Positions 26,804-35,138 of a stretch of DNA of 64,000 nt are shown in pieces; the stretch's first letter is position 1; every line of letters begins with the position of its first letter. This DNA comes from Bacillota bacterium (lineage in GTDB: Bacteria; Bacillota; Clostridia; DSM-8532): positions 62,001-126,000 of the forward strand of contig JAEZTB010000027.1 in the NCBI GenBank assembly GCA_023443745.1. Reading direction: 5' to 3'. Made by a program: the position numbers and the translations under genes. A model generated the notes under the pieces. The model was given only the letters and a program-made list of their open reading frames with translations, was not told the DNA's origin and did not search any database.

Positions 26804-27565
26804 ATGAACACTGAATTTCATGCAATATTCTTTGACCTCGGCGAAACTCTGCGTATTCTGCACCGCGACGAGGCTTATGAGTTGGCCGCCATGCGTAAGG
26901 TCACGGAGCTGGTTGGAACCGATGCCGATCCGGTCGAATTTTTGAAGCTCATGGATGAGCGCTACGAGGGCTACCGTGTTTGGGCCTTTGAAAACATGCG
27001 CGAAACTAATGAGGCTGAGCTCTGGACACGTTGGATGACACCGGACTTCCCCCGGGATCGCATTATTGAGAACGCCGTTGACCTCTCCTTCCAGTACCGT
27101 CAGGCCAAGGGCTTCCGCATGCTGGTTGACCACGGCAAGGAGGTCATTCAGGAGCTTCACAGGCGTGGCTACACTCTCGGCATCATAAGCAATTTAATTA
27201 CGACCCAGGAAGTGCCCGATTGGCTTGAAGAAGATGGTCTTACTTCGTACTTTGATTCTGTTATACTCTCCGCTGTCTGCGGTCTTCGCAAGCCTGACCC
27301 GGAAATCTACCGGTTGGCTGCCCGTGAGGTCGGAATACCCCCCGAAAAATGCGCATATATTGGTGACAACCTTAATCGCGACGTTACAGGCGCTAAAGCT
27401 GCGGGCTTCGGTATGAATATCATATTTACCACCCCGGCAAAGCTTGCCAAGGCCAAAGTAACTGATGCCAACCGCCCCGAAGGTGTTATTTACGACTTCA
27501 GGGAGATTTTAAAGGTATTTCCCGAATATCCCAAGGCAGATCTCAGCGGTATAGACAAAATCTAA
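26804..27565 (+). CDS. HAD-superfamily hydrolase (HAD A)
   Basis: A 253-residue Rossmann-like HAD phosphatase with a helical cap. Motif I is FFDLGETLRIL: the nucleophile Asp is present but the second, acid/base Asp of DxDxT is Gly. Motif II is IISN, motif III is the Lys in CGLRKPDPEIY and motif IV is GDNLNRDV. Start at ATG 26804 is set by the preceding GGAGGATGTGTTT. It is 17 bases upstream of the permuted mutase-like gene. Likely a small-molecule phosphatase acting on a sugar or inositol phosphate; a D-x-G motif I occurs in other active HAD phosphatases. Confidence 0.85.
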   Translation: MNTEFHAIFFDLGETLRILHRDEAYELAAMRKVTELVGTDADPVEFLKLMDERYEGYRVWAFENMRETNEAELWTRWMTPDFPRDRIIENAVDLSFQYRQAKGFRMLVDHGKEVIQELHRRGYTLGIISNLITTQEVPDWLEEDGLTSYFDSVILSAVCGLRKPDPEIYRLAAREVGIPPEKCAYIGDNLNRDVTGAKAAGFGMNIIFTTPAKLAKAKVTDANRPEGVIYDFREILKVFPEYPKADLSGIDKI

Positions 27566-27581
27566 ATAAGGAGGGTTTCCG

Positions 27582-29156
27582 ATGGTTAATACATATGGAC
27601 ATGGCGGTGCTTTGCTTGCTGAAGTTGTTCGTACGGCATATGCCAACGGGCAGTCTGATTATTCCATGGAGCCCCTCGTGCGCACTGACTTGGACGGAAA
27701 ACCCATGGGTTCCATTGAGGACGGCGATGCGGTTATTTTCTGCTGCCGCCGCGGTGAGCGTGAAATTGAACTGACTGACGCCTTTACCGACCCATCATTT
27801 TCATGGTTTGAGCGTAAGCTTCTTGATAACCTGGATTTTGTCATCTTGACCCTATACCACGAAAAGTTTAAGCACCTGCCTATTGCCTTTGCCCCGTCAA
27901 GAGTCTCCTTTACGTTGGCCCAAATGGTCAGTGAGGCTGGGATGCGTCAGCTTCACTGTGCAGAATCTGAAAAGTTTGCCCACGTGACCTTCTTCTTTAA
28001 TGGTGGCAACAACCAACCGTTTTCAGGAGAAGACGATGTGTGCATTCCTTCTCCCAAGGGGGTGCCGTTTAACCAGGTAACTGCACTCAGTCTTCCCGCT
28101 GTAGCGGATGAGGTCATCAAGGGTCTTCATGAGGGATATGAATTTATTGTCACCAACTTTGCCAATGGTGACGTCATTGGTCATACGGCCGACTGTAATG
28201 CCAAAATCGAGTGCGTCGGACATGTGGATACCCACCTTAGCCGCGTGATAGAGGCAGCCAAGGCACAGGGCTATGTCATTGCGATTACGGCTGACCATGG
28301 CAACCTTGAAGTAATGCTTACCGATGACGGCAAGCCACATGTAGCTCACACCACTAATCTAGTACCATTTATCTTAATAGACCCGCAAAGCGGACATGAA
28401 ATCCCTTTGTCCGACGGCAGTCTCTGCGACATTGCACCCACTGTTTTACAGGTATTGGGCATCAGCCAACCAGAAGAAATGACGGGTGTGAGTCTGGCCG
28501 GAACGCATGATTTTGGCAAGAACCGCAAGATGCTGCTTGTAGTTTTGGATGGCTGGGGTTTTGGCAAGCGCGATCATACCGACCCTATTTACCTGGGCAG
28601 AACTCCCTTCTGGGACGAATTGACAGCCATGCATCCTGTAGCAAAGCTACATGCATCGGGAGTGGCAGTGGGTTTGCAGGTGGGTAAGGCAGGCAACTCG
28701 GAGGCCGGGCATATCAATATTGGATCTGGTCGTGTCGTCATGCAGGATGATGTTCGCCTTGATCAATCAATGAAGGATGGCTCCTTTGAGACCAATGAGA
28801 TTTTCCTGCGGACCATTGAGAACGTGCGAAAGCGCGGCAAGGCGCTGCATCTAATTGCTTTGCTGACCAAGAGGTCCTCCCACGGCTCCATCGATTACCC
28901 GCTGGCTCTTCTGAAAATGGCCAGGGATTTGCCTAAAAAGTATGTGCACATCATCTTTGACGGTCGAAGCACGGAGCCGGGCAGCGCACCCTCTCTTTTG
29001 GAGGAACTGGACGGTATGATAAAGGAGATTGGCGGCGATTGCCAGATCGTTGACGGAATAGGCCGTGGAATAGCCCTCGACCGGGATGGGAACTACGGGA
29101 AGATCAGAAAAGCATATGAAGCCTTTGTACTGGGGGTAGGCAGACAGTACAGCTAA
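27582..29156 (+). CDS. Circularly permuted phosphoglycerate mutase (iPGM)-like enzyme of the alkaline phosphatase superfamily
   Basis: Cofactor-independent phosphoglycerate mutase normally starts with the LDGWG/GNSEVGH half and ends with ADHGN...AHT. Here the order is reversed in 524 residues. Residues 1-310 match the C-terminal half: CCRRGER (R57, R60), SEKFAHVTFFFNGG (K131), NGDVIGHT (D197, H201), TADHGN (D238, H239), HVAHT (H256). Residues 317-524 match the N-terminal half: LDGWG (D323), nucleophile S373 in GNSEAGH, H434, DGRSTEP (R462), GRGIALDRD (R495, R501). All metal ligands and the serine are kept. The substrate Asp of DGRD is Ser and the GGVHSH loop is altered, so the substrate may not be phosphoglycerate. 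ATG follows AAGGAGGGTTTCCG. The neighbours suggest a phosphomutase or phosphatase acting on an inositol or sugar phosphate. Confidence 0.88.
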   Translation: MVNTYGHGGALLAEVVRTAYANGQSDYSMEPLVRTDLDGKPMGSIEDGDAVIFCCRRGEREIELTDAFTDPSFSWFERKLLDNLDFVILTLYHEKFKHLPIAFAPSRVSFTLAQMVSEAGMRQLHCAESEKFAHVTFFFNGGNNQPFSGEDDVCIPSPKGVPFNQVTALSLPAVADEVIKGLHEGYEFIVTNFANGDVIGHTADCNAKIECVGHVDTHLSRVIEAAKAQGYVIAITADHGNLEVMLTDDGKPHVAHTTNLVPFILIDPQSGHEIPLSDGSLCDIAPTVLQVLGISQPEEMTGVSLAGTHDFGKNRKMLLVVLDGWGFGKRDHTDPIYLGRTPFWDELTAMHPVAKLHASGVAVGLQVGKAGNSEAGHINIGSGRVVMQDDVRLDQSMKDGSFETNEIFLRTIENVRKRGKALHLIALLTKRSSHGSIDYPLALLKMARDLPKKYVHIIFDGRSTEPGSAPSLLEELDGMIKEIGGDCQIVDGIGRGIALDRDGNYGKIRKAYEAFVLGVGRQYS

Positions 29157-29191
29157 TGAATGAAAAATATTACAAAAAAGACAATGACATG

Positions 29192-29242
29192 TTGACATTA
29201 TTGTGCAAAGTTAATATAATTATAAGAAACGATAACGTTTGC
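29192..29242 (+). promoter_or_regulatory. Promoter and operator of lacI copy 3
   Basis: TTGACA (29192-29197), 17 bases, TATAAT (29215-29220), then GATAACGTTTGC (29231-29242) in the early transcribed region: a consensus promoter with a shared-type operator, implying autoregulation or cross-regulation. Confidence 0.8.
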
Positions 29243-29277
29243 GTAATGGAATGTATACAACGGAGGGTTGGTGCCTC

Positions 29278-30291
29278 ATGGGTAATGTAACGATCAAAGA
29301 CATTGCACGAATGACGGGTGTTTCTCCTTCGACAGTATCCAGAGCCTTGAATTCCCGAGCCGGGGTCGGGGCGGAGGCCAGGCAGAATATTCTTGATCTC
29401 TGTATGAGAACAGGATATATGCCAAATGCGCTGGCACGCGGACTTGTGAAAAAAAAGACCTCAACCATTGGAATTATGGTCCCTGATGTAAGAAGCCCCT
29501 TTTATGCCGAAATAATCGCATGTGCTGAGGAAGCGGCAAGAGTAATGGATTATGACGTTATGTGGTGTAACAACTTTAGGGATTATACGAGAGAAGAAAA
29601 ATATTTCAAGTTATTTATTGAAAATCGTGTAGAGGGTGTTATCTTTTGCCCGGTAGGAACAGAGTCTTCGGTTAGATTGGAAAAATACATACGCCTTCTT
29701 CCGACAGTCATTATCGGTGATACTGTCTCGAGTAAGGATGCCAGCCATATTTATACGGATAATTACATGGGCGGCTGTATAGCCGCTGATTATCTGATTA
29801 ATCTGGGCCATAAAGATTTAATGTTTGTAAGCTTAAAAACAGACAGAATTGCATATCAACAGCGCCTAGACGGTTTTAGAGATACTGTTGAACGTAGAGG
29901 AGCAGTATTAAGATGCCTGGCGGGTAACATTATAGAAGAAGCCGGAATGGTAAGAGGCTATCATATATTCAAAGAATTTCTTGAAAGCGGGGGCCGATTA
30001 CCGGACGGCGTTTTTGCCGCAACTGATCATACAGCACTTGGTGTTATCAAGGTTTGCGAGGAGAAAGGGATTAAAATACCTGATGATTTTTCCCTAATTG
30101 GCTTTGATGATATCATATATTCTTCCCTTCCCAGAATCATGTTGACTACAGTGGCTCAAGGCAAGAAGGAGCTAACTGAAGGTGCACTTGACATGCTTTT
30201 GCTGTTAATTGAAAACCCATCATCTAAAGTCTACGAAAAGATCATTATACCTAAATTGGTAGAACGTGATTCATGTCGTATCCGTAATTAG
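29278..30291 (+). CDS. LacI-family regulator (copy 3)
   Basis: A 337-residue LacI-type regulator: HTH VTIKDIARMTGVSPSTVSRAL, effector domain with TIGIMVPDVRSPFYAEI, NRVEGVIFCPVG, LINLGHKDLMFVS, AATDHTALGVIKVCEEKG and LIGFDDIIYSSLPRI. Start placed at ATG 29278 after CGGAGGGTTGGTGCCTC; an upstream in-frame TTG at 29239 lies inside the operator and is not a likely start. It precedes the HAD/ABC operon at 30436, which has its own shared-type operator. Confidence 0.93.
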   Translation: MGNVTIKDIARMTGVSPSTVSRALNSRAGVGAEARQNILDLCMRTGYMPNALARGLVKKKTSTIGIMVPDVRSPFYAEIIACAEEAARVMDYDVMWCNNFRDYTREEKYFKLFIENRVEGVIFCPVGTESSVRLEKYIRLLPTVIIGDTVSSKDASHIYTDNYMGGCIAADYLINLGHKDLMFVSLKTDRIAYQQRLDGFRDTVERRGAVLRCLAGNIIEEAGMVRGYHIFKEFLESGGRLPDGVFAATDHTALGVIKVCEEKGIKIPDDFSLIGFDDIIYSSLPRIMLTTVAQGKKELTEGALDMLLLLIENPSSKVYEKIIIPKLVERDSCRIRN

Positions 30292-30362
30292 AACTAAATG
30301 TTTTCCGGATTACAATAACCTCAAAAGATAGGATAAAATCAATAAACTAAACCGATGGGCGC

Positions 30363-30374
30363 GCAAACGTTTGA
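30363..30374. promoter_or_regulatory. LacI-type operator upstream of the HAD/ABC operon
   Basis: GCAAACGTTTGA, 62 bases before the HAD B start. A weak promoter (TTACAA, 18 bases, TAAAAT, about 30310-30339) lies just upstream. Confidence 0.65.
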
Positions 30375-30435
30375 GAAACTCAGTATGAATGAGCAGATGA
30401 ATGTGACCTGGCATTAACAAAAGGAGGTGGGCCGT

Positions 30436-31209
30436 ATGATCAAAGCGGTATTGTTTGATTTTGGAGGAACCCTGCATACGTCCATCAGCACAGAGGCTAT
30501 TGCACTTCAAGCAGCGGAAGGCGTACAAAGGATCCTTAGTGGAAACGGTATTATTCTCAATGATCCGCCCGACATTTTTGCAGAAAAGCTGGCGGTAGGG
30601 CATAAGGCCTACAAGAAATATTGTGAAATCAGTAAGAGAGAGCTTCCGCCATATACCATATGGTCGGAATGGTTTTTAAAGGAATATGATTTTGACCGGG
30701 AGGCTTTATACGGTCTGGCAGAAAAGCTTGCCAATTATTATGTCCTCAACCATGTAAAGTATACCATGCTCCCTGATATTCCAGAAACACTTAAGGAGTT
30801 AAAAAGAAGAGGAATAAGGCTTGGCATTATCAGCAATATCATATCAAGAACCGTTGTACAAACTACTGTAAAGGACTATGGAATAGCTGATTATTTTGAA
30901 TACATTATGACATCGGCAGAGTGCGGACACAGAAAACCGGACCCCATGATATTTGATCTGGCACTGGATGAAATGGGGCTGAGACCCTCTGAATGCGCTT
31001 ATGTAGGCGACACTGTCTCCAGGGACGTCATAGGCACAAGAAATAGCGGAATACGTTATATGATCAAAATCAGAAATGAAGCTAAAGCAAAAAAAGATGC
31101 CGAGTTTAAGGACAGTGGTTATACCCATGATTATCTTATAGGCAGTCCTTATGAAATTGTTGGTATTGTGGATGAAATTAATTTTAACGATGAGGGGGGC
31201 GACAAATGA
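30436..31209 (+). CDS. HAD-superfamily hydrolase (HAD B)
   Basis: A 257-residue HAD-fold phosphatase-like protein with motif I LFDFGGTL (nucleophile Asp present, second Asp replaced by Gly), motif II IISN, motif III CGHRKPDPMIF and motif IV GDTVSRDV. Start ATG 30436 follows AAGGAGGTGGGCCGT. Its stop overlaps the start of HAD C by four bases (ATGA). It is the first gene of an operon with an AfuA/Fbp-type ABC importer, which suggests it dephosphorylates an imported phosphorylated solute. The substrate is unknown. Confidence 0.85.
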   Translation: MIKAVLFDFGGTLHTSISTEAIALQAAEGVQRILSGNGIILNDPPDIFAEKLAVGHKAYKKYCEISKRELPPYTIWSEWFLKEYDFDREALYGLAEKLANYYVLNHVKYTMLPDIPETLKELKRRGIRLGIISNIISRTVVQTTVKDYGIADYFEYIMTSAECGHRKPDPMIFDLALDEMGLRPSECAYVGDTVSRDVIGTRNSGIRYMIKIRNEAKAKKDAEFKDSGYTHDYLIGSPYEIVGIVDEINFNDEGGDK

Positions 31210-31988
31210 TCACTACAGTGCTTTTTGACATGGGGGGAACCCTTGAGGACATTGTTCATTCCAAAGCGACTGAACTGGAATGCGGTACAAAGCTGCTGGC
31301 GTATTTTAAAAAGCAGGGCATGGAGCTTCAAATGTCACCGGAAGAATTTATGGAAATGGCAGGCGGAGGACACAGAGCGTATCGGTCCTGGGCTGACAAA
31401 AACTTAAAGGAGCTGATGCCCTATGAAGTATGGTCGGAGTGGAAGCTTAAAGGTGTAAGCGTTGACCGGGATAAGTTGAGGGCTATTAGCGAAAGAATTT
31501 CTTATTTATGGGATATTACCTATTACAAAAGAAGTTTGAGATCAGATGCCAAAGAGCTGCTTGAGGTCTTGAGAGCTCATGGCTACCGAATGGGCATCAT
31601 CAGTAATACACCTTCACTGACACAAGTGTATCGGATGCTGGACGAATACGGTATTAAAAACTACTTTGAGGTGGTTACCCTGTCAAGTATTTCGGGATAT
31701 AAAAAACCAAGCAGAACGCTATTTGATATCACACTGGCAGACATGGACGCCAAGCCCGAAGAGGCTGTCTATGTCGGTGATACCGTTTCAAGGGACGTAA
31801 TGGGCTCAAGAAATGCCGGACTTGCATTAAGTATACGAATTAATTCCGCCCTTACAGAAAGCTCTGACTATGACTTGGGATCCAGATCTGCAGACGCAGA
31901 TTATGTCATAAAAGATCTAATTGAAATCTTTGATATTTTGGAAAAATTCAATAATAAGGGCAGGGGGGGTTACAAAAATGAAAGCTGA
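31206..31988 (+). CDS. HAD-superfamily hydrolase (HAD C)
   Basis: A 260-residue paralogue of the preceding gene and translationally coupled to it. Motif I LFDMGGTLEDI, again with Gly in place of the second Asp; motif II IISNT; motif III Lys in SGYKKPSRTLF, where the usual Pro-Asp is Pro-Ser; motif IV GDTVSRDV. The helical cap (EVWSEWKLKG) is shared with HAD B (TIWSEWFLKE), so the pair arose by tandem duplication and may act on two isomers. The 3' end overlaps the permease start by 11 bases. Confidence 0.85.
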   Translation: MITTVLFDMGGTLEDIVHSKATELECGTKLLAYFKKQGMELQMSPEEFMEMAGGGHRAYRSWADKNLKELMPYEVWSEWKLKGVSVDRDKLRAISERISYLWDITYYKRSLRSDAKELLEVLRAHGYRMGIISNTPSLTQVYRMLDEYGIKNYFEVVTLSSISGYKKPSRTLFDITLADMDAKPEEAVYVGDTVSRDVMGSRNAGLALSIRINSALTESSDYDLGSRSADADYVIKDLIEIFDILEKFNNKGRGGYKNES

Positions 31989-33849
31989 TACATATGTTCA
32001 AAAGCAATCGCTCATCCAGTCCTTTTCATGGAAAAGGCGGATAAAGAACCATTTGGTCAACGCCATAACAAACCCTTACAATCTGATCGTTATCATATCC
32101 TTGGCGGCATTGACATATCTCATCGTCATACCGCTCATCGAAATGATTACGACTACCTTTACCTTGGAAGAGATGGACGTGAAACGGGTTGAGGGAGCAA
32201 CAGCAGGACAATTTACACTCTATTACTGGAAAAGGCTCTTAAATAGTGTTATTTCCAACAAGATGCTCTATCAGCCAATTGTAAACTCTCTGTTTATTGC
32301 AGGATCTGTCTCGGTGATCAGCATCTCGCTCGGTTCAGCAATCGCATGGCTGATGGTAAGAAGCGATCTTCCATGTAAGAAGTTTTTCTCTCTGGCAGTT
32401 ATTATCCCTTACATGCTTCCTTCATGGTGTAAATCCATGGCATGGATTACTGTTTTCAAGAATGAAAGAATCGGCGGAAGCATGGGTTTTCTGAACTTTT
32501 TAGGTATTCAAACACCGGATTGGCTGGCTTATGGTCCCTTTGCCATCATTTCAGTGTTATCTCTTCACTATTATGCATACTCCTATTTATTGGTTTCAGC
32601 GTCCCTTCGATCAATTAACAGCGAGCTTGAAGAAATGGGTGAAATTGCAGGAGCGGGTAAGATCAGGATTTTGAGGAAGATAACCTTCCCGTTGGTCCTT
32701 CCGGCTATTTTAAGCTCCTTTATTCTCACCTTCTCAAAATCTATGGGAACCTTTGGAGTACCGGCGTTCCTCGGTACAAAAGTAAACTATTACACCATCT
32801 CAACCATGCTTTACAACAGTGTGAAAAATAGACAGAATAATATTGGCTTTGCTTTGAGTATTATCCTTATAGCCATTGCATCCATCAATATCTATATTAA
32901 TCAAAAAGCAATCGGGGCTAGAAAATCCTATGCCACCATCGGCGGCAAGGGAGGCCGTTCAACCCTTATATGTCTGGGGCGGGCAAAACCCTTTATTGTA
33001 ATCGGGCTTATTGCCTTTATCGGTTTTGCCGTTATTATGCCGCTCTTTATTCTTCTGATACAGACCTTCATGCTGAAGGCTGGAGATTACGGATTTTCCA
33101 ATCTGACCCTCCAATACTGGACTGGAAAATCCAATCCGTTGGTATTTGCCGGTGAACCGGGTGTATTTAAAAATCCTCAATTTTTCTTGTATATCAAAAA
33201 TACCATGCTTCTGGTTTTTATCTCCTCATTTATTGCGACCATTTTCGGCCAAATATTGGGGTATATCACCTCCCGCGGAAGAGGAAAGCTCTCGGGTCGA
33301 TTGGTTGAACAACTGGTCTTTATCCCGTACCTGATACCTTCCATCGCGTTTGGTGCCATTTACCTTTCCATGTTTGCACTAAAGAGAACCGTAAACATTT
33401 TCGGCGCCGAGGTGACTCTTGTTCCTGCCTTGTACGGCACATTCTTCCTGCTTGTCCTTATAAGTGTTGTCAAGCATTTACCTTTCTCCTGCAGAGCGGG
33501 TACAGCCAATATGATGCAGATCGGGATCGAGCTGGAAGAAGCTGCAACTATTGAGGGCGCGTCTTTTGGAAAACGCTTCTCGAAAATCATATTTAAACTG
33601 TCAAAGGGCGGATTTTTATCAGGATTCATGCTGATCTTTATAAGTATCATGAAGGAGCTTGACCTCATTGTTATTCTGATGACTCCGGAAATGTCCACCC
33701 TGCCTTATATGGCTTACTCTTATGCATCAGGCGGTTTTGATCAACTGGCAAATGTAGTTGCGGTTATTATGTTCGCCATCGTATTTCTGGTGTATTTCCT
33801 GGCTAACAAATTAACGGATGCTGATATTTCGAAGGGATTTGGAGGATAA
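31978..33849 (+). CDS. Fbp/AfuB-type ABC permease, fused double domain
   Basis: A 623-residue permease with about 12 membrane segments; two permease units are fused head to tail, as in the FbpB/AfuB and 2-aminoethylphosphonate-type permeases. Each half has an EAA-type ATPase contact loop: EEMGEIAGAGKIRILRKITF and LEEAATIEGASFGKRFSKII. Start at ATG 31978 (after CAGGGGGGGTTACAAAA). Such systems are often annotated as iron(III) importers, but AfuABC members can take up hexose phosphates. With two HAD phosphatase genes in the same operon, a phosphorylated solute is the better guess here. Confidence 0.87.
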   Translation: MKADTYVQKQSLIQSFSWKRRIKNHLVNAITNPYNLIVIISLAALTYLIVIPLIEMITTTFTLEEMDVKRVEGATAGQFTLYYWKRLLNSVISNKMLYQPIVNSLFIAGSVSVISISLGSAIAWLMVRSDLPCKKFFSLAVIIPYMLPSWCKSMAWITVFKNERIGGSMGFLNFLGIQTPDWLAYGPFAIISVLSLHYYAYSYLLVSASLRSINSELEEMGEIAGAGKIRILRKITFPLVLPAILSSFILTFSKSMGTFGVPAFLGTKVNYYTISTMLYNSVKNRQNNIGFALSIILIAIASINIYINQKAIGARKSYATIGGKGGRSTLICLGRAKPFIVIGLIAFIGFAVIMPLFILLIQTFMLKAGDYGFSNLTLQYWTGKSNPLVFAGEPGVFKNPQFFLYIKNTMLLVFISSFIATIFGQILGYITSRGRGKLSGRLVEQLVFIPYLIPSIAFGAIYLSMFALKRTVNIFGAEVTLVPALYGTFFLLVLISVVKHLPFSCRAGTANMMQIGIELEEAATIEGASFGKRFSKIIFKLSKGGFLSGFMLIFISIMKELDLIVILMTPEMSTLPYMAYSYASGGFDQLANVVAVIMFAIVFLVYFLANKLTDADISKGFGG

Positions 33850-33853
33850 AGAA

Positions 33854-34975
33854 ATGAGTAAAATAATTTTAAAAAATATTGATAAATATTATGGTACAAA
33901 CCATGTCTTGAAAAATCTCGACCTTACTGTTGAAGACGGTGAGTTCATGACCCTGCTGGGCCCCTCCGGCTGTGGCAAAACCACCACGCTCCGTGTTGTG
34001 GCAGGGCTGGAAAGACCGCAGAACGGATATATCCATATGGATGGACGGGAAGTTGTAAACGCACCTGAGATGTTTTTTGAATCACCGTCAAAAAGAGGAT
34101 TAAATCTGGTGTTTCAAAGCTATGCCCTGTGGCCCCATATGACGGTTTTTGATAATGTGGCCTTTGGTCTTACCATAAAAAAGCTGCCCAAGGAAGAAAT
34201 AAAAGAAAAGGTACATAATGCTCTTGAGAGAATGCAAATCATGGAATATGTGGGAAGATACCCTTCCGAGCTCTCGGGAGGTCAGCAGCAGCGTGTGGCA
34301 ATTGCCCGTGCCATAGTCTCGGAGCCAAAGGTCTTGCTTTTGGATGAACCTCTGTCAAATCTGGATGCGAAGCTTCGTATCGAAATGCGGTCAGAGCTTA
34401 AACGCCTTCATAAAGACTTGGGAACCACAGTCATTTATGTTACCCATGATCAGGTGGAGGCGCTTACCATGTCCACCAAGATCGCCATTTTCTTTGATGG
34501 GGTGCTGGAGCAGGTGGATGACCCCATGGTCGTCTATCAAAACCCGGTTTCCATCAAGGTGGCGGACTTTATAGGCAACCCGAGAATTAATTTTATTGAT
34601 GCCACCTGTGTATTAAAGGATGATGTGCTCACGGTTACTTCCGATCTGGGCGTTATGACCTTTTCAAAAGATAAATTTACTGATGCCATGCCGGAACCTG
34701 GAGAATTTGACTGTGTTCTGGGTCTCAGGCCGGAGCAGATTATTATCAGGAAAATACCCTTTGAGAGAGGAGTTCCTGCCCAGGTCTATTCGGGAATGCC
34801 TGCGGGCTCTGAAACGCTGGTGCAGCTTACAGTGGGAAAAGAATGCATTCTTTCAAAGGAGATCGGTTTGTCAAAATATGAGGCTGACCAGAACGTATGG
34901 TTGTATATCAACGAGAATAAGGTCAATGTGTTTGATAAAAGAACCGGAAAGCTCATTAAGCTTTCCGATTTGTAG
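33854..34975 (+). CDS. ABC transporter ATPase (PotA/FbpC type)
   Basis: A 373-residue ATPase that drives the preceding permease. Walker A GPSGCGKTT, Q-loop LVFQSYALWPHM, signature LSGGQQQRVAIARA, Walker B VLLLDEPLSNLDA, H-loop YVTHD and a C-terminal TOBE-type domain (FDCVLGLRPEQIII). Start at ATG 33854, four bases after the permease stop and behind GGAGGATAAAGAA. The YALWPH context is the usual one for Fe3+/spermidine/phosphonate-type importers and does not fix the substrate. Confidence 0.92.
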   Translation: MSKIILKNIDKYYGTNHVLKNLDLTVEDGEFMTLLGPSGCGKTTTLRVVAGLERPQNGYIHMDGREVVNAPEMFFESPSKRGLNLVFQSYALWPHMTVFDNVAFGLTIKKLPKEEIKEKVHNALERMQIMEYVGRYPSELSGGQQQRVAIARAIVSEPKVLLLDEPLSNLDAKLRIEMRSELKRLHKDLGTTVIYVTHDQVEALTMSTKIAIFFDGVLEQVDDPMVVYQNPVSIKVADFIGNPRINFIDATCVLKDDVLTVTSDLGVMTFSKDKFTDAMPEPGEFDCVLGLRPEQIIIRKIPFERGVPAQVYSGMPAGSETLVQLTVGKECILSKEIGLSKYEADQNVWLYINENKVNVFDKRTGKLIKLSDL

Positions 34976-34995
34976 AGGCACACACCGATTTTTTG

Positions 34996-35034
34996 TTAGG
35001 GATGATCGAAAGTTATACTTCGATTGCTCCTTAG
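34996..35034. repeat. TA-flanked palindromic repeat, copy 3
   Basis: TTAGGGATGATCGAAAG, short spacer, TTCGATTGCTCCTTAG. It lies between the ATPase and binding-protein genes of one operon, so it is transcribed. Confidence 0.8.
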
Positions 35035-35138
35035 GTCGGTATGTTGGAGGGGTGGTGACTACACGCCTCTGAGCATATATCCCGATACTCGGAAGGGTTT
35101 TGGGGAGCAGAAAGTAATTCGAATGGAGGGAAAAGAAC

